Positions 7,398 to 17,411 of a stretch of 58,744 nt of DNA are shown in pieces; position 1 is the stretch's first letter; each line of letters begins with the position of its first letter. Under the pieces are notes generated by a model. The model was not told the DNA's origin. It was given only the letters and a program-made list of their open reading frames with translations, and did not search any database. The stretch comes from an uncultured Serinicoccus sp. (lineage in GTDB: Bacteria > Actinomycetota > Actinomycetes > Actinomycetales > Dermatophilaceae): NCBI RefSeq assembly GCF_947500995.1, contig NZ_CANMUA010000013.1, positions 1 through 58,744 on the forward strand, given 5' to 3'. The position numbers and the translations under genes were made by a program.

Positions 7398-8513
7398 TCA
7401 TCGAGCGGTGGCCTGTGCTGCGACGCGCTCGTGCACCTCGATCATGCGCTGCGCGCTCACCGGCCAACTGAACCCCTCGGCGGCCGCCCGTGCCCGCGCG
7501 CGGGCCGAGGGTCGCGCGAGCAGCTCCTCAATGCCGTCGGCGAAGGCGGTGGGGGTCGAGGGGGCGACGACACCTCCGTCCCCGACGACCTCCTGCAGGG
7601 CCCCCTCGTCGCAGCAGACGACGGGGATGCCGCAGGCCAGCAGCTCCAGGGCGGCCAGACCGAAGGTCTCCAGCGGACCGGGGGAGATCGCGAGGTCCGC
7701 GCGCCCCAGCTCGACGGCGAGCTCGCGGCGGTCGGTGACGTAGGAGTGGAAGGTGACCGGGAGGTTCTGGGCCCGGCGCACGAGGTCCTCCAGCATCGGG
7801 CCCGCCCCAAAGACGGTGAGCTCGACGTCGCGCCCACGGCGGACCAGCTCGCGCACGGTCTCGATGGACAGCGCCGGGTTCTTCTCCGGCGACAGGCGGC
7901 TGCAGTGCGCGATCCGCAGGGGCCCGTCCGCACCGGGCGCGGGCCCGTCGGCGAGGTCCCGGGTCGGCACGAAGGTCTCCAGGTCCACCCCGAGCGGCAC
8001 GACGTCGGCGGCTAGGCCGTTGCGGTGGAACTCCTGCGCCGCGAACGCGCTGGGGCAGACGATCGCGTCGTAGTCCGCGGCGCTGAGCCGGTTGATGCCG
8101 TCGGCCGCCCAGTGCGCCGGACGCTCGGGGAGCGGGGTGCGCCGGACGAGGATCCCGGTCATGTTCTCGTGGCTGATCATCACCGACCCGATGCCGCGGC
8201 GGCGCGCCCAGCGACCCATCCACCGGGTCGTCGACCGGTCGGAGACCTCGATGACGTCGGGAGCGATCGCGTCCATGAGCCGGGACAGGCCGAGCCTGCT
8301 CCACATGAGGGAGTAGCCGGTACCCGGAACGGGGGTCGCGGGCACGCGGTAGACCAGCCCCTGGCTCTCCTCGGCGATCTCCTGCCCAGGACCCGGGACA
8401 ATGAGCGAGGCCCGGTGACCGGCCTCCTGGTAGAGCTCGCCCCAGTGCCGCAGCGCGGTCTTGATGCCGCCGGACGTCGGGCTCACGAAGTTGGCGACGC
8501 GCAGGATGTGCAT
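7398..8513 (-). CDS. Glycosyltransferase, GT-B fold, family 4-like
   Basis: A 371-residue retaining-type glycosyltransferase. The N-terminal acceptor domain begins MHILRVANFVSPTSGGIKTAL, with the Gly-rich loop of family 4 enzymes. The C-terminal donor domain has LRIAHCSRLSPEKNPALSIE (about 195-215), TVFGAGPMLEDLVRRA and the nucleotide-sugar motif SPGPLETFGLAALELLACGIPVV (about 280-302) with the E-x7-E arrangement. Substrates cannot be read from sequence; mannosyl or glucosyl transfer to a lipid or metabolite is typical. It stands alone between DUF3145 and fabF. A TAGGCT box lies nine bases before the ATG. Confidence 0.87.
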   Translation of the reverse strand: MHILRVANFVSPTSGGIKTALRHWGELYQEAGHRASLIVPGPGQEIAEESQGLVYRVPATPVPGTGYSLMWSRLGLSRLMDAIAPDVIEVSDRSTTRWMGRWARRRGIGSVMISHENMTGILVRRTPLPERPAHWAADGINRLSAADYDAIVCPSAFAAQEFHRNGLAADVVPLGVDLETFVPTRDLADGPAPGADGPLRIAHCSRLSPEKNPALSIETVRELVRRGRDVELTVFGAGPMLEDLVRRAQNLPVTFHSYVTDRRELAVELGRADLAISPGPLETFGLAALELLACGIPVVCCDEGALQEVVGDGGVVAPSTPTAFADGIEELLARPSARARARAAAEGFSWPVSAQRMIEVHERVAAQATAR

Positions 8514-8548
8514 GAGGGGGCGAGCCTACCCGGCGGCCGGGCCGCGGC

Positions 8549-9808
8549 TCAGGAGGCCGAGGTGAAGGTCAGCGCGACGTTGACGCCGCCGAACCCGAAG
8601 GCGTTGTTGACCGCGGCGAGCTGGCCCTCGGGCAGCGCGCGCGCCGACCCGGTGACGACGTCGAGGTCGATCTCCGGGTCCTGCTGGTCCAGGTTGAGGG
8701 TCGGGGGCACCTGCCGGTGGTGCAGCGCGAGGACGGTGAGCAGCGCCTCGAGCGCGCCGGCGGCTCCTAGCAGGTGACCGGTCATCGACTTGGTCGCGGT
8801 CACCGCGATGCTGCCGGTATGCCCGCCGAAGGCCCGGTGGATCGCCCGGGTCTCCGCGACGTCCCCGACCGGGGTGGAGGTCGCGTGGGCGTTGATGTGG
8901 GCGATGTCGGTGGTGGCCAGGCCCGCGTCGGAGATGGCCTCCTCCATGGCCCGGGCGGCCCCGGCGCCCTCGGGCTCGCCGGCGGTGATGTGGTAGGCGT
9001 CCGAGGACATGCCGAGCCCGTCGAGGTAGGCGTAGATCCGGGCCCCGCGCGCCAGCGCGTGCTCCTCGGCCTCCAGGACCATGACGCCGGCGCCCTCACC
9101 CATGACGAAGCCGTCGCGGTCGACGTCGTAGGGCCGCGAGGCGGCCTGGGGGTCGTCGTTGCGTCCCGACAGGGCGGTCATCGCCGCGAAGGCGGCGATG
9201 CACACCGGGTGGATGGCCGCCTCGGTGCCGCCCGCGACCACGACGTCGGCGCGGCCGGCGCGGATCATGGTGAGGGCCTGGCCCATCCCCTCGGCGCCGG
9301 AGGCGCAGGCGCTGACCGGGCAGTGCGCCCCGGCCCGGGCGCCCAGGTCGAGGGAGACGGCCGCCGCCGGGCCGTTGGGCATGAGCATGGGCACCGTCAG
9401 CGGGAAGACCCGCCGCGGCCCCTTCTCCTTGAGGACGTCCCACTGGCTCAGCAGGGTGTGGACGCCGCCGATGCCGGAGCCGATGGCGACCCCGAGCCGC
9501 TCCGGCTCGACCTCGGGCGCGCCGGCGTCGGCCCAGGCCTCGCGGGCGGCGATGAGGGCGTACTGGCCCGAGGGGTCGTTGCGGCGCACCTCGACCTTCT
9601 TGAGCACCTCGAGCGGGTCGGTGTGGATCGGGGCGGCGAAGGTCACCGGCAGCTCGTGCTCGGCGACCCAGTCCTGCTCCAGGGTCCGGACACCGCTGCG
9701 GCCGGCCACGATCGCCTCCCACGTCTCCGGCGCCGTGCCCCCGACGGGGGTGGTGGCGCCGAGGCCGGTCACGACGACGCGGCGCGCGGTCTGGGTGGTG
9801 TCGGTCAT
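8549..9808 (-). CDS. fabF: 3-oxoacyl-ACP synthase II (KAS II)
   Basis: Condenses malonyl-ACP with acyl-ACP in fatty acid elongation. The 419-residue protein has the thiolase fold with Cys168 (VSACASGAEGMG) and the two catalytic histidines in INAHATSTPVGD and KSMTGHLLGAAG, the Cys-His-His triad of KAS I/II enzymes, and the terminal NNAFGFGGVNVAL. It is the last gene of the fabD-fabH-acpP-fabF operon, 117 bases after acpP; a GTATGCC word lies in that gap at 9861. The full-length triad argues against a chain-length-factor paralogue. Confidence 0.95.
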   Translation of the reverse strand: MTDTTQTARRVVVTGLGATTPVGGTAPETWEAIVAGRSGVRTLEQDWVAEHELPVTFAAPIHTDPLEVLKKVEVRRNDPSGQYALIAAREAWADAGAPEVEPERLGVAIGSGIGGVHTLLSQWDVLKEKGPRRVFPLTVPMLMPNGPAAAVSLDLGARAGAHCPVSACASGAEGMGQALTMIRAGRADVVVAGGTEAAIHPVCIAAFAAMTALSGRNDDPQAASRPYDVDRDGFVMGEGAGVMVLEAEEHALARGARIYAYLDGLGMSSDAYHITAGEPEGAGAARAMEEAISDAGLATTDIAHINAHATSTPVGDVAETRAIHRAFGGHTGSIAVTATKSMTGHLLGAAGALEALLTVLALHHRQVPPTLNLDQQDPEIDLDVVTGSARALPEGQLAAVNNAFGFGGVNVALTFTSAS

Positions 9809-9925
9809 GGGTGGCGGCCTCCTGGGACGGGACGTGCGTGGTCAGGTCGACGACATCAGGGTATGCCGTCGGGCTGGGTGCGGCCCGGTGCGGCGCGGTC
9901 CGCGCGGCACCGGGCCGGTGCGGGG

Positions 9926-10174
9926 TCAGCCCTGGTGGTTGGCGATGTAGGACACCGCGTCCTTGACGTGGGTGAGGTTCTTGACCTCGTCGTCGGGGAT
10001 GCGGACGCCGAACTTGTCCTCCGCGTTGACGACGATCGTCATCATCGACAGGGAGTCGATGTCGAGGTCCTCGGTGAAGGACTTGTCCATCTGGACCTCC
10101 TCCGCCTCCAGCCCGGTCTCCTCGTTGACGATCTCGGCCAGACCCGCGAGGATCTCCTGCTCGCTCAGTGCCAT
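9926..10174 (-). CDS. acpP: Acyl carrier protein
   Basis: An 82-residue acidic four-helix protein. Ser41 in DIDSLSMM is the site for the 4'-phosphopantetheine arm (DSL motif), and the sequence EVQMDKSFTEDLDIDSLS is a clear ACP helix II region. It carries growing acyl chains between FabD, FabH and FabF, whose genes flank it. The start at 10174 follows a GGAGAGAA site. Its position between fabH and fabF is the Streptomyces-type order. Confidence 0.96.
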   Translation of the reverse strand: MALSEQEILAGLAEIVNEETGLEAEEVQMDKSFTEDLDIDSLSMMTIVVNAEDKFGVRIPDDEVKNLTHVKDAVSYIANHQG

Positions 10175-10258
10175 GGTGCGTTCTCTCCTAGCGTGGACAA
10201 CAGTTGCCGACCCGGGATCCTGCTCACCCGCCGGGTCACGGGAGTCATCGTGGTGCGC

Positions 10259-11290
10259 TCAGGGCATCTCGACGACCTGGGCGGCGTAGACCAGCCCGGC
10301 GCCGAAACCGATCTGCAGGGCCAGGCCCCCGTGCGGCGCCTCCCCCTCCTCGAGCATGCGGCTCATCGCCAGCGGGATGGAGGCCGCCGAGGTGTTGCCG
10401 GTCTCGGCGATGTCGCGCGCGACCGGCACGTGCTCGGGCAGCTCCAGCGCCTTGACCATCGCGTCGGTGATGCGCATGTTGGCCTGGTGGGGCACGAAGG
10501 CGTCCAGGTCGGCCGGGGTGATGCCGGCGGCCTCGACGGCTCGGCGGGCGACCGGGGCCATGGAGAAGACCGCCCAGCGGAAGACGGTCTGACCCTGCAT
10601 GGTGAAGGCCGGCCAGTCGAGTCCCTCGGTGCGGCCCGGGTCCTCCATGGCGGGGCGCAGGTCGGTCCAGGACTCGCGCTGGGTGATGGCGTCGGCCCGC
10701 TCGCCGAGGCTGCCCCAGATGGTGGGCCCGATGCCCGGCCGGTCGGCGACGCCCACGACGGCGGCGCCCGCGCCGTCGCCGAAGATGAAGGCCGACCCGC
10801 GGTCGTGCTTGTCGGTGAAGTCGGAGAGCTTCTCCACGCCGACGACCAGCACGGTGTCGACGCTGCCGGCGCGGACCATGTCGTTCGCCTGGGCGATGGC
10901 GTAGCAGTAGCCCGCGCACGCGGCCGAGATGTCGTAGGCGGCCGGGTCGGTCATCCCCAGGCGGTCCGCCAGGACGGGCGCGGCGGCCGGCGTCTGGAAG
11001 GGATGGGTGACGGTGGCCATGATGACGGCGTCGACCTGGCCGGTCTCGACGCCGGCGCGCTCCAGGGCCTGGCGGGAGGCGGCCTCGGCCATGTCGACGA
11101 CCGACTCGTCGTCCCGGGCGAAGCGCCGGGTGACGATGCCCGAGCGCTGCCGGATCCACTCGTCGCTGGAGTCGATGTGCTGGATGATCTCCTCGTTGGT
11201 CACCACGCGCTCGGGCCGGTAGGCCCCCAGGCCCAGGATCCGGGCGTGACGCAGCGTGGTGGGTGCCGAGAGGGCGGGTCGCGTGCTCAC
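10259..11290 (-). CDS. fabH: 3-oxoacyl-ACP synthase III (KAS III)
   Basis: Initiates fatty acid synthesis by condensing a starter acyl-CoA with malonyl-ACP. The 343-residue protein has Cys125 (ISAACAGYCYA), His in VPHQANMRI and Asn in ETGNTSAASIPLA, the Cys-His-Asn triad of FabH. In actinobacteria FabH usually prefers branched starters, which fits iso/anteiso fatty acids, but the sequence does not prove this. ILGLGAYRPERVVTNEE at the N-terminus supports the start. It follows fabD by 45 bases with an AGGAGGCC-like site, and acpP follows after 84 bases. Confidence 0.95.
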   Translation of the reverse strand: MSTRPALSAPTTLRHARILGLGAYRPERVVTNEEIIQHIDSSDEWIRQRSGIVTRRFARDDESVVDMAEAASRQALERAGVETGQVDAVIMATVTHPFQTPAAAPVLADRLGMTDPAAYDISAACAGYCYAIAQANDMVRAGSVDTVLVVGVEKLSDFTDKHDRGSAFIFGDGAGAAVVGVADRPGIGPTIWGSLGERADAITQRESWTDLRPAMEDPGRTEGLDWPAFTMQGQTVFRWAVFSMAPVARRAVEAAGITPADLDAFVPHQANMRITDAMVKALELPEHVPVARDIAETGNTSAASIPLAMSRMLEEGEAPHGGLALQIGFGAGLVYAAQVVEMP

Positions 11291-11335
11291 GGGCAGGCCT
11301 CCTGAGATGGGCGGGGACAGGTCACGGGACAGGGG

Positions 11336-12265
11336 TCAGGCGGCGCCGTGCTCGCGCACCATGCGCGCGGCGGCGTCCAGGTCGTCCGGGGTCTTGAGCG
11401 CCAGGGTCTCCACGCCCCGCATCCCCCGCTTGGCCAGACCGACGAGGGTCCCGGCCGGAGGGAGCTCGATGAGCCCGGTGACGCCCATCGAGAGCAGCGC
11501 CTCCATGGTGAGGTCCCACCGCACCGGGCCGGCGACCTGCGCGATGAGCCGGCGCAGGACCTCGCCGCCGTCGGCCACGACCTGCCCGTCGGCGTTGGAC
11601 AGCAGCGGCACCCGCGGGTCCTGCGGGGCGAGCGCCTCCGCGTGCCGGGTGAGCCGGTCGACGGCCGGCTGCATGTGGTGGCTGTGGAAGGCGCCGGCGA
11701 CCGGCAGCGGGACGACCCGGGCGCGCGTCGGCGGCTCCTGCTCCAGGGCGGCCAGCTGCTCCATGGTCCCGGCGGCCACGACCTGGCCCGCGCCGTTCAT
11801 GTTGGCCGGGGTGAGGCCGTGCCGGTCCAGGGACGCGGCGACCTCGGCGGGGTCGCCGCCGACGACCGCGGACATGCCGGTCGGGGTGAGGGCGGCCGCC
11901 TCGGCCATGCCCAGCCCGCGCTCGCGCACGAAGCTCATCGCGTCGTCCGGTGCCAGGACCCCGGCGATGGCGGCCGCGGTGATCTCGCCGACCGAGTGGC
12001 CGGCGGTCGCGGACACGTGCTGCGGCACCTGGTCGTGGTCGAGCACCAGGGGGAGGGTCGCCAGCCCGGCGCTGACGATGAGCGGCTGGGCGACGGCGGT
12101 GTCCTTGATGGTCTCGGCGTCCGAGGTGGTGCCGTGGGTGACCAGGTCGAGCGAGGCGGCGGCGGCCAGCGCCTCCAGCCGCTCCCGCACGGCCGGCTCC
12201 TCGAGCCAGGGGGTGAGGAAGCCAGGGGTCTGGGAGCCCTGTCCGGGCGCGACGATGACGAGCAC
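11336..12265 (-). CDS. fabD: Malonyl-CoA:ACP S-malonyltransferase
   Basis: Transfers malonyl from CoA to ACP. The 309-residue protein starts VLVIVAPGQGSQTPG at a GTG (12265), the right N-terminus for the family; upstream in-frame codons are not family-like. The nucleophile Ser is in GHSVGEI (about residue 91), with the Gln of PGQGSQ and the His of GAFHSHHM completing the site. It is the first gene of the operon. An inverted repeat and possible promoter lie in the 129-base gap to the regulator gene. Confidence 0.94.
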   Translation of the reverse strand: MLVIVAPGQGSQTPGFLTPWLEEPAVRERLEALAAAASLDLVTHGTTSDAETIKDTAVAQPLIVSAGLATLPLVLDHDQVPQHVSATAGHSVGEITAAAIAGVLAPDDAMSFVRERGLGMAEAAALTPTGMSAVVGGDPAEVAASLDRHGLTPANMNGAGQVVAAGTMEQLAALEQEPPTRARVVPLPVAGAFHSHHMQPAVDRLTRHAEALAPQDPRVPLLSNADGQVVADGGEVLRRLIAQVAGPVRWDLTMEALLSMGVTGLIELPPAGTLVGLAKRGMRGVETLALKTPDDLDAAARMVREHGAA

Positions 12266-12331
12266 GGTCCTACTGTGCCGGTGAGACCCTCCAGGACGCG
12301 ACTGCGCGACGCACGATAATGCCGGGGGAAC

Positions 12332-12350
12332 TTTGGAGGGATCCTCCAAA
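12332..12350. promoter_or_regulatory. Perfect inverted repeat upstream of fabD, candidate regulator operator
   Basis: TTTGGAGG-GAT-CCTCCAAA is an 8-base perfect dyad with a three-base centre. On the minus strand it sits just upstream of a TATCGT box (12313-12318 region), so it overlaps the expected -35 zone of fabD. It lies between fabD and the PucR-type regulator, whose homologue FasR activates this operon in Streptomyces. That FasR-like protein binds here is inference. A small hairpin in RNA would also be possible if transcription starts upstream. Confidence 0.5.
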
Positions 12351-12394
12351 CGACGGTGTCTCGTGGTCCTGGACGGGGTATGCGGTGTGCCGGG

Positions 12395-13552
12395 TCAGCG
12401 GCCGCCGCGCCACAGCCGGGGGCCGGTGCCCATCCGCCCCAGGGCCAGGGCGACCTGGAGCACCCAGGCGTCGCGGGCGTCGTGCGGGTCCAGGCCCACG
12501 ACCTCGCCGACCCGCCGCAGCCGGTAGCGCACGGTGTTGGGGTGCAGGAAGAGCAGCCGGGCGGTCGCCTCCAGCACCATGCCGTGGTCGAGGTAGGCCT
12601 GGACCGTGTCGAGCAGCGCGGACGGGTGGTCCCGCAGCGGGGCGTAGACCCGGTCCACGAGCATGCGGCGCGCCGGCCCCTCACCGAGCAGGGAGCGCTC
12701 GGCGAGCAGCTCGTCGGCGGCGACCGGCCGGGGCGCGTCGCCCCAGGCCGGGGCGGCGTCCACCCCGGAGAGCGCGGCCCGGGCCGACCGCCCGGCCGCG
12801 AAGAGGTGGGGCACCCGGGGCCCGACGACCACCGGTCCGTCGCCGAAGGAGTCGGCCAGCCGCTCGACGTCGCCGAGCGGGTCGGTGCTGCCGCCGAGCA
12901 CGCAGACGAGCCGGCGGTCGTGGGCGGCGCCGAGCGCGGAGCGGCCCAGCGTGCGGGCCGCGGTCCGCAGCGCCTCCACGGCGGTGCCCGGGTCGCCCTC
13001 GGGCAGCAGCCCGGCCACGACCGTCACGTCCGTGACCTCGTCCCACCCCAGCTCGGCGGCCCGGGACGCCATCGCGTCGTTGGCCTCGCCCCGGACGACG
13101 GCGTGGACGACGAGGGTCTCCAGGCGGCTGTCCCAGCCGCCGCGGTGGTCCGCGGACCGCGCGTAGACGTCGGCGACGGCGAACGCCAGGTCCCGGGAGT
13201 AGCGGAGCACCGCCTCCCGCAGGGCCTGCGTCTCGCCCTCCTCGACCAGCTCGGGCACCGACTCCTCGACGGTCGCGATCGCCGTCCGGGTGAGGTCGAG
13301 GGTCTGGCGCAGGGTGATCGTCGCGGCCAGGCTCGGGGGCGCCGACGCGAAGATCTGCCCGGGTGGCGGTCCCGGGTGCGCACCGTCGGCATACCAGTCG
13401 AGCAGGGCGCTGATGCCCGCCTGCGCGACGAGCCGCACCCAGGCCCGGTCGGCGGCACCCAGCTCCCGGAACCACGCGTGCTCGGCCTCCATCCGCCCGG
13501 CGGCACGACCGGCCAGGTCGGCGGCGTGGCGGGAGAGGTCGCGGTCGGGCAC
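12395..13552 (-). CDS. PucR/CdaR-type transcriptional regulator, probable fatty acid operon regulator
   Basis: A 385-residue regulator with a GGDEF-like middle (LVCVLGGSTD, VVVGPRVPHLFAAG) and a C-terminal helix-turn-helix (LDTVQAYLDHGMVLEATARLLFLHPNTVRYRLRRV) diagnostic of the PucR class. In Streptomyces a gene of this type, fasR, sits directly upstream of fabD and activates fabDHPF; the same arrangement holds here, so a FasR-like role is likely. I choose GTG 13552 because TAGGCT precedes it by seven bases (leaderless) and a longer frame would run into the divergent gdpD promoter. The codons upstream of 13552 look non-coding. Confidence 0.85.
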   Translation of the reverse strand: MPDRDLSRHAADLAGRAAGRMEAEHAWFRELGAADRAWVRLVAQAGISALLDWYADGAHPGPPPGQIFASAPPSLAATITLRQTLDLTRTAIATVEESVPELVEEGETQALREAVLRYSRDLAFAVADVYARSADHRGGWDSRLETLVVHAVVRGEANDAMASRAAELGWDEVTDVTVVAGLLPEGDPGTAVEALRTAARTLGRSALGAAHDRRLVCVLGGSTDPLGDVERLADSFGDGPVVVGPRVPHLFAAGRSARAALSGVDAAPAWGDAPRPVAADELLAERSLLGEGPARRMLVDRVYAPLRDHPSALLDTVQAYLDHGMVLEATARLLFLHPNTVRYRLRRVGEVVGLDPHDARDAWVLQVALALGRMGTGPRLWRGGR

Positions 13553-13589
13553 CCTCGCGAGCCTAGTCGGAGGCTGACAGGATCGAGGT

Positions 13590-14654
13590 ATGCCGACCGC
13601 GTCCCCGCTCGTCCTCGCCCACCGCGGAGCCTCCGGGCTGCTGCCCGAGCACACCCTCGCCGCCTACGAGCTCGCGGCTCGGCAGGGCGCCGACTACCTC
13701 GAGCTGGACCTCGTGGCGACGAGGGACGGCGCGCTGGTGGCCCGGCACGAGAACGACATCTGGGGGACGACAGACGTGGCCGACCACCCGGGCCTCGCGG
13801 GACGTCGACGCCGGGAGGTGGTCGACGGCACCACGGTGGAGGGCGTCTTCACCGAGGACCTCGACCTCGAGGAGCTGCGCACCCTGCGCGCCAGGGAGCG
13901 GCTGCCGCAGCTGCGCGGGACCGACCGGGACGGGGAGTGGCCGGTCCCGACCTTCGCGGAGATCGTCGCGCTCCGGGCGGCGCTCAGCGAGGAGCTGGGG
14001 CGCGAGCTCGGGCTCTACGTCGAGCTCAAGCACCCCACCCACTTCGCCGGGCTGGGGCTGTCCCTGGAGGAGCGGATGCTGGCCGACCTGGAGGCCGGCG
14101 GCCTGCTGTCGAGGGACGCGCCGGTGTTCGTGCAGTGCTTCGAGCCGGGCACCCTGCGGCGGCTGCGCGGCGAGCTCGGCTGCCGGCTGCGCCAGGTGCT
14201 GCTGGCGACCGCGCCGGAGGACGTGCCCGCCGACCTCGCCGCCTCCGTGGAGCCGCGCACCTACGCCGACCTGCTGTCGCGCCCGGGCCTGGAGGAGCTG
14301 GCGGGCGTCGCCGACGGGGTCGGCCCGCGCAAGCAGATGGTGCTGCCCTGGGCGCAGGACGGGACCCTGGGGGAGCCCACGCCGCTCGTCGCCGACGCCC
14401 ACGCGGCCGGGATGGTGGTGCACGCCTGGACGTTCCGGGCGGAGAACGCGTTCCTGCCGCCCGCGCTGCGCCGCGGCCCCGGCGGGGCAGCCGCCGGGGG
14501 TGGCGACGCCGAGCCTGATGCGGACCGGGCGGCGCACGGGGACCTCGCCGCCGAGGTGCGGGCTCACCTGGCGGCCGGGGTGGACGGCATCTTCACCGAC
14601 CACCCCGACCTCGTGGTGCAGGCCCTGCGGGAGGGTCCCCCGGTCGGGGGGTGA
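13590..14654 (+). CDS. Glycerophosphodiester phosphodiesterase
   Basis: Hydrolyses glycerophosphodiesters from phospholipid turnover to glycerol-3-phosphate and an alcohol. The 354-residue TIM-barrel protein carries the catalytic motif LAHRGASGLLPEHTLAAY (His11/Arg12), ELDLVATRDGALVARHEND with the metal ligands Glu and Asp and the second His, YVELK, and the late HAWTFRAEN and GIFTDHPDL. No signal peptide, so cytoplasmic. An insertion rich in Gly and Ala (about 295-320) interrupts the last barrel region. The ATG overlaps a GTATGCC word. A CAGGAT box ends six bases upstream, and the promoter faces that of the regulator gene. Confidence 0.93.
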   Translation: MPTASPLVLAHRGASGLLPEHTLAAYELAARQGADYLELDLVATRDGALVARHENDIWGTTDVADHPGLAGRRRREVVDGTTVEGVFTEDLDLEELRTLRARERLPQLRGTDRDGEWPVPTFAEIVALRAALSEELGRELGLYVELKHPTHFAGLGLSLEERMLADLEAGGLLSRDAPVFVQCFEPGTLRRLRGELGCRLRQVLLATAPEDVPADLAASVEPRTYADLLSRPGLEELAGVADGVGPRKQMVLPWAQDGTLGEPTPLVADAHAAGMVVHAWTFRAENAFLPPALRRGPGGAAAGGGDAEPDADRAAHGDLAAEVRAHLAAGVDGIFTDHPDLVVQALREGPPVGG

Positions 14655-14657
14655 CCC

Positions 14658-17411
14658 TCAGGCGTCCCCGCCGGTGGTGCCGGACGTGCCCGCGGTGACG
14701 TCGAGGAGGCGGTACTTCTCCGCCGCGTCCCGCGGCACCTGCGGGTCGAGCTCCCCCCGGTCGGCCAGCATCTGCAGCGCCTTGACCGCCATCGACGGGC
14801 CGTCGATGTGGAAGAAGCGGCGCGCGGCCGGACGGGTGTCCGCGAAGCCGAAGCCGTCCGCACCCAGGGCGAAGTAGTCCTCCGGGACCCAGGGCGCGAT
14901 CTGGTCCTGGACCGCGCGCATGTAGTCGCTCGTGGCCACGACCGGCCCGTCGCCCTCGGAGAGGCGGCGGGTGACGTAGGGCACCCGGCGATCCTGCTCG
15001 GGGTGCAGGAAGGCGTCGGTGTCGCACGCCATCGCCTCGCGGCGCAGCTCCGACCACGACGTCACCGACCACACGTCCGAGCTGACGCCCCAGTCCTCCC
15101 GCAGGAGGTCGGCGGCCTCGAGCGCCCACGGCACCCCGACCCCCGACGCGAGCAGCCTCACGTGCTTGCCGTCCTGCTGCTCGCCGGCGGCAATGCGGTG
15201 CATCCCCTGGAGGATCCCCTCGACGTCGACGTCGTCCGGCTGCGCGGGCTGGCGCATCGGCTCGTTGTAGACGGTGAGGTAGTAGATGACGTTCTCGGGG
15301 TCCTCGCCGTACATCCGCTCCAGCGCGCGGGGCAGGATGTGCGCCATCTCGTAGGCGTAGGCCGGGTCGTAGGCGACGACCGCCGGGTTGGTCGAGGCCA
15401 GCAGGGGGGAGTGCCCGTCGGCGTGCTGCAGCCCCTCACCGGCGAGCGTCGTGCGCCCGGCCGTCGCCCCGATCATGAAGCCTCGGGCGAGCTGGTCTGC
15501 CGCGGCCCAGATGCTGTCACCGGTGCGCTGGAAGCCGAACATCGAGTAGAAGATGTAGAACGGCACCATCGGCACCTGGTGGGTGTCGTAGGACGTGCCG
15601 GCGGCGCTGAACGCCCCGACCGAGCCGGCCTCGTTGATCCCGACGTGCAGGATCTGGCCCTGCTCGGACTCCTTGTAGGCCAGCATGAGGTCGGCGTCGA
15701 CCGAGGTGTAGTTCTGCCCGTGGACGTTGTAGATCTTGGCCGTCGGGAAGAAGCTGTCCATGCCGAAGGTCCGGGCCTCGTCCGGGATGATCGGCACGAC
15801 GTGCTTGCCGAACTCCTTGTCGCGCATCCACTCCTTGAAGATGCGCACCAGGGCCATCGTGGTGGCGACCTCCTGCTTGCCCGAGCCCTTCTTGGCCACG
15901 TCGTAGACCTTGGTGTCCGGCAGCTTCAGGGAGGAGCCGCCCGGCTGGCGCTTGGGCAGGTAGCCCCCCAGCGTGCGTCGCCGCTCCTTGAGGTACTGGA
16001 TCGCCGGGTCGTCCTCGCCCGGGTGGAAGTACGGCGGGGCGTAGGGGTCGGCCTCCAGCTGCTCGTCCGAGATGGGGATCTGCAGGCTGTCGCGGAACGC
16101 CTTGAGGTCGTCCAGCGTGAGCTTCTTCATCTGGTGCGTGGCGTTGCGCCCGGCGAAGCTCTTGCCCAGGGAGTAGCCCTTGATGGTGTGCGCCAGGATC
16201 ACCGTCGGCTGACCCGTGTGGTTCATCGCGGCCTGGTATGCCGCGAACACCTTGCGGTAGTCGTGCCCGCCGCGCTTGAGCTTCCACCAGATGTCGTCGT
16301 CGCTCCAGTCCTTGACCAGCTCCTTGGTGCGCGGGTCGCGCCCGAAGAAGTGGTCGCGGATCCACGCGCCGTCGTTGGCCCGGAAGGTCTGGAAGTCGCC
16401 GTCCGGGGTGGTGTTGAAGAGGTTGACCAGCGCGCCGGAGGCGTCCTGGGAGATGAGGTCGTCCCAGCCGCGGCCCCACAGGACCTTGACGACGTTCCAC
16501 CCCGCGCCGCGGAAGAAGCTCTCCAGCTCCTGCACGATCTTGCCGTTGCCGCGCACCGGGCCGTCCAGGCGCTGCAGGTTGCAGTTGACGACGAAGGTGA
16601 GGTTGTCGAGCTCCTCGTTGGCCGCCACCTGCAGCAGGCCGCGCGACTCCGGCTCGTCCATCTCGCCGTCGCCGAGGAAGGCCCAGACGTGCTGCTGGCT
16701 GGTGTCCTTGAGACCGCGGTTGTGGAGGTACTTGTTGAACGACGCCTGGTAGATGGCGTTCATCGGCCCGATGCCCATCGAGACGGTCGGGAACTGCCAG
16801 AAGTCCGGCATCGACCGGGGGTGGGGGTAGGACGGGACGGCCGTGACGTCGTCCTGGAGGCCCTTGCTCTTCTCCTGCCGGAAGCCGTCGAGCTCGGTCT
16901 CGCTCAGCCGGCCCTCGAGGTAGGCCCGGGCATAGATCCCCGGTGAGGCGTGGCCCTGGAAGAAGACCTGGTCGCCACCGCCCTCGTGGTCACGACCGCG
17001 CCAGAAGTGGTTGAAGCCGACCTCGGTGAGGGTGGCCTGCGAGGCATACGTCGAGATGTGCCCGCCGACCGCGATGTCGGGGTGCTGCGCACGGTGCACC
17101 ATGACCGCGGCGTTCCACCGGATCCAGGCGCGGTACCGGCGCTCCATGTCCTCGTCACCGGGGAACCACGGCTCCTGCTCGGGGGAGATGGTGTTGATGT
17201 AGTCGGTCGTGGTCAGCGAGGGGATGCCGACCTGGGAGTCCCTGGCCCGCTCCAGCATGCGCAGCATGAGGTAACGGGCCCGCTGGCGCCCGCCGGTGCT
17301 GATCGCGGAGTCCAGCGATTCCAGCCACTCCTGCGTCTCCTCGGGGTCCGTGTCGGGGACCTGGCTGGGCAGACCGTTCAGGATGGGGCCGGTGGAGCGC
17401 TCCTGGGCCAT
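14658..17411 (-). CDS. aceE: Pyruvate dehydrogenase E1 component, homodimeric type
   Basis: Decarboxylates pyruvate with thiamine diphosphate and feeds the lipoyl E2 subunit. The 917 residues match the single-chain AceE class. The ThDP/Mg site is seen as [14 protein letters not shown] followed by [17 protein letters not shown]; other landmarks are [23 protein letters not shown] and [13 protein letters not shown] choose ATG 17411, seven codons inside the longest frame, because an AGGAAGGA site precedes it. Its tail-to-tail neighbour is gdpD, four bases away. The order regulator, aceE, DUF3052, AhpE is conserved in mycobacteria (Rv2242-Rv2238c region). Confidence 0.96.
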   Translation of the reverse strand: MAQERSTGPILNGLPSQVPDTDPEETQEWLESLDSAISTGGRQRARYLMLRMLERARDSQVGIPSLTTTDYINTISPEQEPWFPGDEDMERRYRAWIRWNAAVMVHRAQHPDIAVGGHISTYASQATLTEVGFNHFWRGRDHEGGGDQVFFQGHASPGIYARAYLEGRLSETELDGFRQEKSKGLQDDVTAVPSYPHPRSMPDFWQFPTVSMGIGPMNAIYQASFNKYLHNRGLKDTSQQHVWAFLGDGEMDEPESRGLLQVAANEELDNLTFVVNCNLQRLDGPVRGNGKIVQELESFFRGAGWNVVKVLWGRGWDDLISQDASGALVNLFNTTPDGDFQTFRANDGAWIRDHFFGRDPRTKELVKDWSDDDIWWKLKRGGHDYRKVFAAYQAAMNHTGQPTVILAHTIKGYSLGKSFAGRNATHQMKKLTLDDLKAFRDSLQIPISDEQLEADPYAPPYFHPGEDDPAIQYLKERRRTLGGYLPKRQPGGSSLKLPDTKVYDVAKKGSGKQEVATTMALVRIFKEWMRDKEFGKHVVPIIPDEARTFGMDSFFPTAKIYNVHGQNYTSVDADLMLAYKESEQGQILHVGINEAGSVGAFSAAGTSYDTHQVPMVPFYIFYSMFGFQRTGDSIWAAADQLARGFMIGATAGRTTLAGEGLQHADGHSPLLASTNPAVVAYDPAYAYEMAHILPRALERMYGEDPENVIYYLTVYNEPMRQPAQPDDVDVEGILQGMHRIAAGEQQDGKHVRLLASGVGVPWALEAADLLREDWGVSSDVWSVTSWSELRREAMACDTDAFLHPEQDRRVPYVTRRLSEGDGPVVATSDYMRAVQDQIAPWVPEDYFALGADGFGFADTRPAARRFFHIDGPSMAVKALQMLADRGELDPQVPRDAAEKYRLLDVTAGTSGTTGGDA

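Noticed and set aside
8774-11305. 843-codon plus-strand frame opposite fabF-acpP-fabH
   Set aside because: Antisense shadow; all three real genes have intact catalytic motifs on the minus strand.
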